A program made the position numbers and the translations under genes. Below the pieces are notes generated by a model. It was not told the DNA's origin. It was given only the letters and a program-made list of their open reading frames with translations, and searched no databases. DNA of 17,246 bases from DATAFO01 sp046728935 (GTDB lineage Bacteria; Actinomycetota; Thermoleophilia; Solirubrobacterales; 70-9): NCBI GenBank assembly GCA_046728935.1, contig JBKPFS010000110.1, forward strand, positions 1 to 17,246, in the 5' to 3' direction. Positions within the stretch are counted from its first letter, which is position 1. Every line of letters begins with the position of its first letter. Of this stretch, positions 6,716 through 13,532 are shown piece by piece.

Positions 6716-7509
6716 CCGCGCAGGAGCCGCTTGGCGACGCCCCGAACGGTCGCGATGCCGTAGCGCTTCCCCGGGTCGTAGCGGGTCAGGATCGCGAGCG
6801 AGAACCGCCTCCGGGGCCGCCGCAGGAGCATCACCTGGTTGACACCCCAGCCCTCCGAGCGCACCGGAGCCCAGCCCCCCTTGAAGTGGAGCGTCCATCC
6901 ACGCGGGGCAACCGGCGGAATCCCCCAGCGCTGGCGCTTGACGATCTCCGTCAGCAGCCTCATCGCGTAGCGGCGATGGCGCTCCGGGACGAAGCGGTCG
7001 ATCCGGTAGAAGAACCGCGCCTGGTCGCGGGCCGTGATCTGGCTGAGGCCCCACGCCGGTTGGGTCCGGAAGTGCTCCATGCCGGCGTCGCGTGCGAGCG
7101 CGTAGAGCCCCTCGGCGCCCACTCGCGCGTAGACGGCGTTCGCGGCGTCGTTGTCCGAGCGCCTGATCATCGGGCCGAGCAGATCGCGGTCGGTGCCCCG
7201 AAGCGCGCGGTCGCGGACGTCGGGCTGGCGCAGATACGCGACAAGCAGCATCGCCTTGACGACGCTGTGTGAGTTGTGGGCCCGCCCCGTGTGATCGCCG
7301 CGAAGCCTCCCCGCCTCGTCGACCACCGCGAATGAGACCGTCCCGGCCCGCTCGCCCGCGTACCGCTTCGCCGCATGAATCCGCTTCGCCCACGGATAGT
7401 GCTCGGCATGCGCAACCGACGTGACTCCGAACAGCGCCACAAGAGCGGTGCACGTCAGTCGCCGCAGCCAGATGAGGCGGCGAGCCAACTGAGGCGAGGC
7501 GCGGGACAC
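6613..7509 (-). CDS. Exported class A beta-lactamase-fold serine hydrolase
   Basis: Encodes 298 residues from the GTG at 7509. The longer frame (to 7671) would run through the promoter and start of the divergent gene. A signal peptide covers about residues 1-35 (RRLTCTALVALFGVTSVAHA-EH). The three motifs of penicillin-recognising serine hydrolases are in order: Ser82-x-x-Lys85 (HSVVK), SDN at 118-120 and KGG at 210-212. I do not see the omega-loop Glu of true class A beta-lactamases, and the extra Arg- and Tyr-rich sequence (RRYAMRLL, WGIPP, HFKGG) suits the unassigned serine hydrolases of Actinomycetota. A role on cell-wall peptides or another secreted amide is possible; antibiotic resistance should not be assumed. 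The 3' end overlaps the NUDIX gene by 103 bp. Confidence 0.83.
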   Translation of the reverse strand: MSRASPQLARRLIWLRRLTCTALVALFGVTSVAHAEHYPWAKRIHAAKRYAGERAGTVSFAVVDEAGRLRGDHTGRAHNSHSVVKAMLLVAYLRQPDVRDRALRGTDRDLLGPMIRRSDNDAANAVYARVGAEGLYALARDAGMEHFRTQPAWGLSQITARDQARFFYRIDRFVPERHRRYAMRLLTEIVKRQRWGIPPVAPRGWTLHFKGGWAPVRSEGWGVNQVMLLRRPRRRFSLAILTRYDPGKRYGIATVRGVAKRLLRGYERFEGRPDRSRRANSSLRMRAVAPQIRCSPIS

Positions 7510-7514
7510 GACGG

Positions 7515-7521
7515 TATCTTT
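7515..7521. promoter_or_regulatory. Bidirectional -10 element between two divergent genes
   Basis: On the plus strand TATCTT (7515-7520) ends 6 nt before the GTG at 7527. On the minus strand AAAGAT (7521 to 7516) ends 6 nt before the GTG at 7509. The two -10-like boxes share five of their six base pairs, so polymerase can bind in only one direction at a time. Both transcripts would be leaderless. The whole gap between the two start codons is 17 bp. An alternative minus box, TACCGT (7516 to 7511), sits too close to the start. Confidence 0.5.
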
Positions 7522-7526
7522 GCCAC

Positions 7527-8069
7527 GTGGCCGAGGAGAGGACGGAGCGCCCGCGCGATGCGCGGGGGTCCCTGCCCAAGGAGCAGGTCGACGGGGGTGG
7601 CGACGCCGGCCCCGAAGCGGACGCCGGCGCCCCGCGGGCTGACGATGAGGCTGCGACGGGTGCCGAGTCATCCGAGGACAGGCACACCGAGACCATCGAC
7701 ATCAGCGACACCGTGGCGCCGTCCGTGGGGCCGCACACGCACTTCACCCGGTCGGTCCACGAGGAGGGACCGGCGGAGCACGGGCCCTCCGACGTCGACG
7801 CCATGGGCCTCGACAAGCGCCGGGAGGTGTTCGGCCAGAGCTACGGGCCGAGCTTCGCCAAGCAGGCAACGCTCTACGGGGCCTTCCTCGCGGTCGTCGC
7901 GGCGCTCGTGATCGGGGGCAAGATCCTCGCCGACAAGCTCGACCAGCCACCCGACACTGTCGAGCCCAAGGCACCATGGGCGGCGAGCGACGCGCCGCAG
8001 CACTCCCCCCCGCCGCTCGACTTCCCGCGCTACGGCGGCATCCCCACCAACACCGAGTCCGGGCCCTAA
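7527..8069 (+). CDS. Single-pass membrane protein with long disordered N-terminus
   Basis: Encodes 180 residues from the GTG at 7527. Residues 1-85 are polar, rich in Ala, Gly, Glu and Asp and probably disordered (e.g. VDGGGDAGPEADAGAP). A conserved-looking segment, REVFGQSYGPSFAKQ at 99-113, leads into one membrane helix at about 115-132 (TLYGAFLAVVAALVIGG), followed by ILADKLDQPPDTVEPKAPWA and a proline-rich tail. With basic residues (DKRRE) before the helix, the N-terminus is expected in the cytoplasm and the tail outside. I recognise no family. The gene shares a promoter region with the divergent serine hydrolase. Its TAA overlaps the stop of the convergent Rossmann protein gene by 3 bp. 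Confidence 0.75.
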   Translation: MAEERTERPRDARGSLPKEQVDGGGDAGPEADAGAPRADDEAATGAESSEDRHTETIDISDTVAPSVGPHTHFTRSVHEEGPAEHGPSDVDAMGLDKRREVFGQSYGPSFAKQATLYGAFLAVVAALVIGGKILADKLDQPPDTVEPKAPWAASDAPQHSPPPLDFPRYGGIPTNTESGP

Positions 8070-8557
8070 CCGTCGACGAGCCCCCGGCCGGCCGCGAGCA
8101 TCCGCTCGCGCCAGGCGGGCCAGTCGCCCGGGTTGGCGTTGACGACGTCCACCGGGATCCGCCAGCGTTCGCCGGCCTCGCGAACCCGCTCCGCGCCGCC
8201 GCGAAGGACATCCTGTCCGACCCGGCCCGCCGCCTCGTAGACGAAGCCCCGCACCGGCGTCTCGACGATCTCCTCGAGCACCCGCTCGAGGCCCCGACCA
8301 TTGACCCCGGCGACCGCGTCGGGCTCACCCGCGGCTGAGCCGAGCAGCCAGTAGAGGAGGGCGACGTCGCCGATGTGATCGAGGATCGAGGCCGGGTCCT
8401 GTGGGTCGCCGAGCGCCGTCTCGATGCCCGCGTCGGCGATCGCGCGGGCGCGATCCGGGTCGCGAGTCGTGCCACGCACCTGCCACCCGCAGGCCAGCAG
8501 CGCCCGGCCGAGCTCCCGTCCGCGACACCCGCAGGCGACGATCAGCGCCCGGGCCAC
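8066..8557 (-). CDS. Small Rossmann-fold NAD(P)-binding protein
   Basis: Encodes 163 residues from a GTG at 8557. The N-terminus ARALIVACGCRGRELGRALLACGWQVRGTTRD is a beta-alpha-beta nucleotide-binding start (GCxGRELG in place of GxxGxxG), as in NAD(P)H-binding or atypical/extended SDR proteins. The following GIETALGDPQDPASIL matches the usual step where the second strand meets the adenine. At 163 residues it is about half a typical extended SDR and has no YxxxK active site; the segment GFVYEAAGRVGQDVL carries only a Tyr. It may bind a dinucleotide without catalysis. It starts 6 nt after the stop of the small membrane protein, with no clear Shine-Dalgarno, and is probably in the same operon. 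Confidence 0.72.
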   Translation of the reverse strand: MARALIVACGCRGRELGRALLACGWQVRGTTRDPDRARAIADAGIETALGDPQDPASILDHIGDVALLYWLLGSAAGEPDAVAGVNGRGLERVLEEIVETPVRGFVYEAAGRVGQDVLRGGAERVREAGERWRIPVDVVNANPGDWPAWRERMLAAGRGLVDG

Positions 8558-8563
8558 GATGGG

Positions 8564-8890
8564 CTAGTCGAGCTCGTCGTCCGGGAGCTCGCCGAGGTTC
8601 CGCCCGTATTCCCCGCGCCGGCCACGCTCGCGGACGGCCTCGTCCTCCTTCGCCATCCGGTGCGCGTCCTCCTCGGTGAGGTCCGGCTTGCCGCGACGTC
8701 GGCGCATCTCGTTTTGCGCCTCGATCATCTGCGAGAGGTCCTCCATCTCGAGCTTGGCCTCGAGCTCGGGTGAGCGGGTCGGGCGCCAGTCCACCAGGTC
8801 GGCGCCGCTGCCCGGGTAGGCGCGGGCGAGGGCGACGAGGACCAGGACGATGAACGCCACCATCCCCAACGAGACGAGCATGAACTCCAT
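8564..8890 (-). CDS. Small membrane protein with cytoplasmic helical tail
   Basis: Encodes 108 residues from the ATG at 8890. One N-terminal membrane helix spans about residues 3-24 (FMLVSLGMVAFIVLVLVALARA). After a Trp-containing linker (DLVDWRPTRSP) comes a charged helical region, about residues 40-95, rich in Glu, Arg and Lys (LEAKLEMEDLSQMIEAQNEMRRRRG), with coiled-coil character. The tail DDELD is acidic. I recognise no family. Its promoter region is shared with the divergent thiolase gene, 51 bp away. Confidence 0.75.
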   Translation of the reverse strand: MEFMLVSLGMVAFIVLVLVALARAYPGSGADLVDWRPTRSPELEAKLEMEDLSQMIEAQNEMRRRRGKPDLTEEDAHRMAKEDEAVRERGRRGEYGRNLGELPDDELD

Positions 8891-8902
8891 GGGCTCGCGT
8901 CT

Positions 8903-8908
8903 ACCTTA
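8903..8908 (-). promoter_or_regulatory. -10 box of the small membrane protein gene
   Basis: On the minus strand TAAGGT lies 12 nt before the ATG at 8890, predicting a leader of about 5 nt. No Shine-Dalgarno is seen in the gap. Confidence 0.4.
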
Positions 8909-8929
8909 GACCCGGGACCAGGCTCATGC

Positions 8930-8935
8930 GAAGAT
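8930..8935 (+). promoter_or_regulatory. -10-like box of the thiolase gene
   Basis: GAAGAT keeps the two most conserved -10 positions (A at 2, T at 6) and ends 6 nt before the GTG at 8942, the same spacing as the boxes at 418, 7515 and 16247. It is weaker than TAnnnT boxes elsewhere. Confidence 0.33.
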
Positions 8936-8941
8936 CCGGCC

Positions 8942-10144
8942 GTGCCTGAGGCGCTGATCATCGAGGCCGTGCGGACGCCGCAGGGGCGCTACCGGGGTGC
9001 GCTCGCGGGGGTCCGTCCCGACGACCTCGCCGCGCACGTCGTCGCCTCGGCGATCGAGCGGACCGGGGTCGACCCGCGCGAGGTGGCGGACGTCTACATG
9101 GGCGCCGCCAACCAGTCCGGGGAGGACAACCGCGACGTGGCTCGGATGGCCGCCTTGCTCGCGGGCCTGCCCGTCGAGGTCCCTGGGGTGACTGTCAACA
9201 GGCTCTGCGCGTCCGGGCTCGAGGCCGTCAACCAGGCCTCCCGGGCGCTCCGACTCGGCGAGGGCGAGCTCTACCTGGCCGGCGGCGTGGAGTCGATGAG
9301 CCGGGCCCCCTGGGTGGTGCCGAAGCCGGAGGCCGGGCTGCCGCGGGGTGAGCGGACGATGTACGACACCGCGCTCGGCTGGCGGCTCGTCAACCCGCGG
9401 ATGGCGGAGCTCCACTCCACCGAGTCGATGGGCGAGACGGCGGAGAACGTCGCCGACCGTTACTCCGTCTCGCGCCCCGAGCAGGACGCGTTCGCCCTGC
9501 GCAGCCACCAGCGGGCGGTCGCGGCTCAGCGCGAGGGACGCTTCTCCGACCAGCTCGTCGCGGTCGAGGCGCCCTCTTCCAACGGCGCCCGTCCGGTCGT
9601 GGTCGACACCGACGAGGGGCCGCGCCCCGATACCTCGCTCGAGCGACTGGGGCGGCTCGAGCCGGTGTTCCGCGAGGGCGGCACGGTCACCGCGGGCAAC
9701 GCCTCGACGCTGAACGATGGCGCCGCCTGCCTGGTGCTGGCGTCGGAGCGCAAGGCCTCCGAGCTCGGGGCTGAGCCCTTGGCGCGCGTCGTTGCCGTGG
9801 GGGTCGCCGGCGTCGACCCCGCCTACATGGGGATGGGGCCCGTGCCCGCGATTCGCCGGGCGCTCGAGAACGCGCGGCTCGAGCTCGACGCGATCGACCT
9901 GATCGAGATCAACGAGGCCTTCGCCGCCCAGGTGCTCGCGTGCGCGCGCGAGCTCGAGATCGACGACGAGCGCTTGAACGTCAACGGCGGCGCGATCGCG
10001 CTCGGCCATCCCCTCGGCTGTTCGGGCGCCCGCATCCTCACCGACCTCGCCTGGGAGCTGCGGCGCCGGGGCAGCACGTACGCGATCGCCTCGCTGTGCG
10101 TGGGGGTCGGCCAGGGCGTGGCGACCGTGATCGAGCGGGTCTAA
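8942..10144 (+). CDS. Acetyl-CoA acyltransferase (thiolase), 3-oxoadipyl-CoA-thiolase-like
   Basis: Encodes 400 residues from the GTG at 8942, full length for a thiolase. Active-site residues are all visible: Cys89 (nucleophile, in NRLCASGLEAV), Asn324 (NEAF), His356 (GGAIALGHPLGCSGAR) and Cys386 (CVGVGQG). The segments RTPQGRYRGALAGVRPDDLAA (11-31) and ANQSGEDNRDVARMAALLAGLP (56-77) resemble PcaF/PaaJ, which cleave 3-oxoadipyl-CoA to succinyl-CoA and acetyl-CoA, more than plain acetoacetyl-CoA thiolases; this is a similarity call, not proof of substrate. It is the first gene of the beta-oxidation block, followed by 133 bp before the aminotransferase operon. It carries the last step of the cycle whose other three enzymes lie downstream. 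Confidence 0.92.
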   Translation: MPEALIIEAVRTPQGRYRGALAGVRPDDLAAHVVASAIERTGVDPREVADVYMGAANQSGEDNRDVARMAALLAGLPVEVPGVTVNRLCASGLEAVNQASRALRLGEGELYLAGGVESMSRAPWVVPKPEAGLPRGERTMYDTALGWRLVNPRMAELHSTESMGETAENVADRYSVSRPEQDAFALRSHQRAVAAQREGRFSDQLVAVEAPSSNGARPVVVDTDEGPRPDTSLERLGRLEPVFREGGTVTAGNASTLNDGAACLVLASERKASELGAEPLARVVAVGVAGVDPAYMGMGPVPAIRRALENARLELDAIDLIEINEAFAAQVLACARELEIDDERLNVNGGAIALGHPLGCSGARILTDLAWELRRRGSTYAIASLCVGVGQGVATVIERV

Positions 10145-10277
10145 TCAATCACCCGTCCGGCCCCGGCTCTGGCGCTTTCTTTCGGTATCGGCGAACCGCT
10201 CCTCGAGTGCTCTACCGCAATTGCGCCGCGTCGCGCCCAGGCACCACTCGGTGCGCCGGCGAAGTAGTCTCGTCGCC
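10145..10277. other. Intergenic gap between thiolase and aminotransferase operon
   Basis: Contains weak dyads only: CGGGT/ACCCG (10136-10140 with 10151-10155, spanning the thiolase stop), and a 5-bp hairpin GCACC-actc-GGTGC (10241-10254, one base between arms and loop counted in the 4-nt loop). A pyrimidine run TTTCTTTC follows GGCGC near 10180 and could end a weak terminator, but no convincing GC stem precedes it. The promoter-like box at 10265 lies at its right end. Confidence 0.35.
10265..10270 (+). promoter_or_regulatory. -10 box, leaderless start of the aminotransferase/beta-oxidation operon
   Basis: TAGTCT ends 7 nt before the GTG at 10278, with no Shine-Dalgarno in between. It supports the GTG at 10278 as the start and suggests a separate transcript from the thiolase. 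No clear -35 is visible. Confidence 0.45.
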
Positions 10278-11066
10278 GTGCCGATCCGGGAGCTTGCCTC
10301 GGTCGATGGCGAGATCACGCCGACGCGGGAGGCGAGTGTCCCGTTGCCCGACGATGGCCTCTACCGAGGCGACGGCGTGTTCGAGGTCGTGCGCCTCTAC
10401 GGGGGGCGGCCGTTCGCGCTGGATGCGCACCTCGACCGGATCGAGCGCTCCGCCGCGGCGATCGAGCTGCCCGTGGCGCGCGAGCTGGTCGAGCGCGAGC
10501 TCGACGCGCTTTTGGACCGTCACGACGAGAGCGATGCCCAGCTGCGGATCGTGCTCACGCGAGGCGGCCGGCGCGTGTTGCTGGTCGAGGAGCTCCCACC
10601 CCGTGGCGCCACCGTGAGCCTGGCGACCGTCACCTACTCGCCGAGCGTGATCCTGGACGGCGTCAAGTCGCTCTCCTACGCGGCGAACATGCAGGCGACC
10701 CGGATCGCAGTCGGGCGCGGCGCCGACGAGGCGCTGCTGGTGCGGCCGGACGGGATCGTGCTCGAGGCGCCGACCTCGGCGATCTTCTGGGTCGTGGACG
10801 GCGGCGAGCTTCGCACGCCGTCGCTCGAGGCCGGGATCCTGAACTCGATCACCCGCGCGCAGATCGCCCGCGAGCTCGAGGTGAGCGAGGGCCAGTTCGA
10901 GGCCACCGACCTGGAGCACGCGAGCGAGGCCTTCCTGGCCTCGACGACGCGCGAGATTCAGCCGGTCGCCGCGATCGACGGGCTGGCGCTGGCCGCCGCG
11001 CCCGGCGAGCGCACGGGCGAGGCGCAGGCCGCCTTCGAGCGGGTCCGCGAGGAGGCGCTGGCGTGA
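10278..11066 (+). CDS. Class IV PLP-dependent aminotransferase
   Basis: Encodes 262 residues from the GTG at 10278; the longer frame from 10221 runs through the promoter-like box. Fold class IV marks are the N-terminal GLYRGDGVFEVVRLYGGRPFALDAHLDRI (27-55), Lys130 in VKSLSYAANMQA as the Schiff-base lysine, and Glu163 in LVRPDGIVLEAPTSAIFWV contacting the PLP ring nitrogen. LEAGILNSITRAQIARE (183-199) is the usual phosphate-binding turn. The class covers branched-chain aminotransferases, D-amino-acid aminotransferases and aminodeoxychorismate lyase; the sequence does not settle which. The stop overlaps the next start by 4 bp (GTGA), so it is co-translated with the acyl-CoA dehydrogenase. That pairing favours a role in feeding an amino-acid carbon skeleton into acyl-CoA oxidation over folate synthesis. 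Confidence 0.87.
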   Translation: MPIRELASVDGEITPTREASVPLPDDGLYRGDGVFEVVRLYGGRPFALDAHLDRIERSAAAIELPVARELVERELDALLDRHDESDAQLRIVLTRGGRRVLLVEELPPRGATVSLATVTYSPSVILDGVKSLSYAANMQATRIAVGRGADEALLVRPDGIVLEAPTSAIFWVVDGGELRTPSLEAGILNSITRAQIARELEVSEGQFEATDLEHASEAFLASTTREIQPVAAIDGLALAAAPGERTGEAQAAFERVREEALA

Positions 11067-12226
11067 TCGACGAGGCTCTCAGCGACGAGCAGCGGCTGAT
11101 CCGGGAGACCGCGCGGGACTTCGTCGACAACGAGGTCATCCCGAAGGCCCGCGAGTCCGACCGAGCCGAGCGCTTCGACGTCGAGCTCGCCCGCCGGCTT
11201 GGCGACATGGGATACCTCGGGGCACCCGTGGCCGAGGAGTACGGCGGGCGCGGGCTCGACTACCTCACCTACGGCCTGATCGTCGAGGAGGTGGGACGCG
11301 GCGACTCGGCCATGCGAACCGTGGTCTCGGTCCAGACCTCCCTGGTCTGCGGCTCGATCGAGCTCTGGGGCACGGACGAGCAGAAGCGCCGCTGGCTGCC
11401 CCGCCTGTGCTCGGGCGAGGCCTTCGGCTGCTTCGGGCTGACCGAGCCGGACACGGGGTCGGACGCCGCCTCCCTGCGCACCCGAGCCGAGAAGGTGGAC
11501 GGCGGCTGGCGTCTGGAGGGACAGAAGATGTGGATCTCGCTCGGCAACGTCGCCGACGTGGCGCTGATCTTCGCCCAGACCGACCCCGATCGAAAGCACA
11601 AGGGGCTCGCCTGCTTCCTCGTGCCCACCGACTCCGACGGCTTCGCCTCGCAGGAGGTCCACGGCAAGCTCGGCCTCCGGGCGTCGGACACGGCGGCGCT
11701 GGGGCTCGACGCGGTGGAGGTCGGTGACGACGCCCTCCTCGGGGAGGTCGGCGACGGGTTCAAGGTGGCGATGTCGGCGCTCGACTCGGGCCGCTACTCG
11801 GTCGCCGCCGGCTGCGTGGGGATCTGCGAGGGGTGCGTCATGGCCTCCGTCGACTACGCGAAGGAGCGCACCCAGTTCGGCGTGCCGATCGCCAGCTTCC
11901 AGCTCGTGCAGGAGATGATCGCCGAGATGATCGTCCGCAGGGACGCCGCCCGGATGCTCGTCCGCCGCGCCGGGATGCTGAAGGACGCCGGCCGGCCGAG
12001 CACCGTCGAGACCTCGATCGCGAAGCTCTACGCGAGCGAGGCCGCGGTCGAGTGCGCCAACCTGGCGATCCAGGTGCACGGCGGCTCCGGGTACGTCGAC
12101 GACTACCCGGTCGAGCGGTACCTGCGCGACGCGCGCGTCACCACCCTGTACGAGGGCACCTCCCAGATCCACAAGCTGATCATCGGCCGGGACGCGACCG
12201 GGATCAACGCAATGGTGCCGCAATGA
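11063..12226 (+). CDS. Acyl-CoA dehydrogenase, with glutaryl-CoA-dehydrogenase-like features
   Basis: Encodes 387 residues from the GTG at 11063, with GAGGAGG 7 nt before it. This FAD enzyme makes the first double bond in acyl-CoA oxidation, passing electrons to electron-transfer flavoprotein. FGCFGLTEPDTGSD (121-134) is the FAD/substrate signature and LYEGTSQIH (362-370) carries the catalytic base Glu364. DYAKERTQFG (264-273) is the second family signature. Two features lean to glutaryl-CoA dehydrogenase: GCFGLTEP, and MRTVVSVQTSLV (84-95), where Arg85 aligns with the Arg that binds the glutaryl carboxylate. GRDATGINAM near the end also resembles that group. Short or branched-chain substrates remain possible. 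The start overlaps the aminotransferase stop, and 39 nt separate it from the hydratase. Confidence 0.92.
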   Translation: MIDEALSDEQRLIRETARDFVDNEVIPKARESDRAERFDVELARRLGDMGYLGAPVAEEYGGRGLDYLTYGLIVEEVGRGDSAMRTVVSVQTSLVCGSIELWGTDEQKRRWLPRLCSGEAFGCFGLTEPDTGSDAASLRTRAEKVDGGWRLEGQKMWISLGNVADVALIFAQTDPDRKHKGLACFLVPTDSDGFASQEVHGKLGLRASDTAALGLDAVEVGDDALLGEVGDGFKVAMSALDSGRYSVAAGCVGICEGCVMASVDYAKERTQFGVPIASFQLVQEMIAEMIVRRDAARMLVRRAGMLKDAGRPSTVETSIAKLYASEAAVECANLAIQVHGGSGYVDDYPVERYLRDARVTTLYEGTSQIHKLIIGRDATGINAMVPQ

Positions 12227-12265
12227 CGCCGCTCCCTCCGCCTCGTCCCCGGCCCAAGTTACGTC

Positions 12266-13036
12266 GTGGCTGAGCTGGTCAAGACATCGGTCGCCGGCCG
12301 GGTCGCGCTCTGCCGGCTCGACCGGCCCGAGTCCCGCAACGCGCTCTCCCCCGAGGTGATGGACGAGCTCGCGTCGGCGATCGACCGCTTCGACTCCGAC
12401 CCCGAGGTGCGCTGCATCGTCATCGCCGGCTCCGACGAGGTCTTCGCGTCCGGCGCCGACATCGGGGCGCTCGTCGAGCGCGAGTTTCACGAGGCCGTCT
12501 TTCACCCCGCCGCGGCCTTCTGGCGGCGCCTCGCCGAGTGCCGCACCCCGCTCGTCGCCGCGGTCTCGGGCTGGGCGCTCGGCGGGGGTTGCGAGCTGGC
12601 GCTGATCTGCGACCTGATCGTCGCCTCGGAAACCGCCGAGTTCGGCCAGCCCGAGGTGACGCTGGGGATCATCCCGGGCGGCGGGGGCACCCAGCGCCTG
12701 GCGCGGGCGGTCGGCAAGCAGCGGGCGATGGACCTGGTGCTCACCGGGCGACGCTTCGACGCCCGCGAGGCGGAGCGAATGGGCCTCGTCAATCAGGTGG
12801 CCAAGAAGCGCGAATGGCTCGACGCGGCGCTCGAGCTCGCGCACCGGGTCGCGTCGCGGCCGCCGATCGCCGTCCGGTTGGCGAAGGCCGCGGTACTCGC
12901 CGCGGAGGAGACCGCGATGAGCGCCGGGCTCGAGAAGGAGCGTCGCCTGTACGAGCTCTCGATGGCGACCGAGGATCGGGTGGAGGGAATGCGAGCATTC
13001 CTGGAGAAGCGCAGGCCCGAGTTCAGGGGGAGGTAG
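12266..13036 (+). CDS. Enoyl-CoA hydratase/isomerase (crotonase family)
   Basis: Encodes 256 residues from the GTG at 12266. Both hydratase glutamates are present, Glu110 (GGGCELALICD) and Glu130 (FGQPEVTLGIIPG), with the oxyanion-hole segments FASGADIGAL (60-69) and WALGGG (103-108). PGGGGTQRLARAVG (137-150) is typical of true hydratases such as PaaF or short-chain crotonases. It adds water to trans-2-enoyl-CoA, the second step of beta-oxidation, as a cytoplasmic hexamer. The stop TAG lies in the Shine-Dalgarno-to-start interval of the following cupin gene, so translation is probably coupled. The first turn RPESRNALSPEVMDEL (20-35) is standard. Confidence 0.93.
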   Translation: MAELVKTSVAGRVALCRLDRPESRNALSPEVMDELASAIDRFDSDPEVRCIVIAGSDEVFASGADIGALVEREFHEAVFHPAAAFWRRLAECRTPLVAAVSGWALGGGCELALICDLIVASETAEFGQPEVTLGIIPGGGGTQRLARAVGKQRAMDLVLTGRRFDAREAERMGLVNQVAKKREWLDAALELAHRVASRPPIAVRLAKAAVLAAEETAMSAGLEKERRLYELSMATEDRVEGMRAFLEKRRPEFRGR

Positions 13037-13038
13037 CC

Positions 13039-13530
13039 CTGGCAAACATCTTCTCGCCAGAGTTCGACGAGGAATCCGATCGCGAGGGGTACGTCCACCG
13101 CGGGATCACGCTCGGCCCACGGGTCGGGGCGGAGCGGCTCGGAGCCAGCCTCTATGAGGTGGATCCCGGGCAGTCGAACTGCCCGTACCACTGGCACGCA
13201 GCCAACGAGGAGATGCTAATCGCGCTGCGCGGCACGGTCACGGTGCGGACGCCCGACGGAGAGCAGGACGTGAGCGAGGGCGAGCTGCTCGCCTTTCCCC
13301 GCGGCGAGGCCGGCGCACACCAGATGATCAACCACACCGACGAGCCGGTGCGGTTCATCGTGGTGAGCGAGATGCGAGCGCCGGAGGTGCCCGTGTATCC
13401 CGACTCCGCAAAGGTGGGCGTGCGGGAGGCCGCACCGGGAAGCGGCCAGGAGGGGCTGCGCCTCAACTTCCGCACCGAGGACGCCGTCGACTACTGGGAG
13501 GGCGAAGACTCTCCGGCGGGGAGGCCGTAG
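13039..13530 (+). CDS. Cupin-domain protein A, probably starting with CTG
   Basis: Encodes 163 residues if it starts at the CTG at 13039. No ATG, GTG or TTG lies near in frame, while GGGGGAGG sits 5 nt before this CTG, and the paralogue just downstream starts with GTG at the exactly aligned codon. The cupin metal ligands are intact: His51, His53, Glu58 (PYHWHAANEEML) and His94 (GAHQMIN). A conserved tail, SEMRAPEVPVYPDSAKVG (110-127), follows the barrel. It is a single small beta-barrel with a probable divalent metal; the reaction is unknown. It lies between the hydratase and its paralogue inside the beta-oxidation operon. An oxygenase, isomerase or thioester-related role is possible but not shown. 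Confidence 0.83.
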   Translation: MANIFSPEFDEESDREGYVHRGITLGPRVGAERLGASLYEVDPGQSNCPYHWHAANEEMLIALRGTVTVRTPDGEQDVSEGELLAFPRGEAGAHQMINHTDEPVRFIVVSEMRAPEVPVYPDSAKVGVREAAPGSGQEGLRLNFRTEDAVDYWEGEDSPAGRP

Positions 13531-13532
13531 CT

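Noticed and set aside
6613..7509. True class A beta-lactamase (resistance gene)
   Set aside because: The SxxK, SDN and KGG motifs are shared by many serine hydrolases; the omega-loop Glu needed for deacylation is not evident.
7375..7911. 178-codon plus-strand frame over the serine hydrolase start
   Set aside because: It crosses the divergent promoter and is out of frame with the membrane protein gene; the Arg/Pro/Ser-rich sequence is a shadow product.
10241..10254. Hairpin before the aminotransferase operon as a terminator
   Set aside because: Only 5 bp with a short loop and no T run after it.
10958..13045. 695-codon minus-strand frame across the acyl-CoA dehydrogenase and hydratase genes
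   Set aside because: It spans two confirmed genes and their junction, and its sequence is a low-complexity antisense product typical of high GC. A real antisense gene this long would not cover two conserved catalytic domains.
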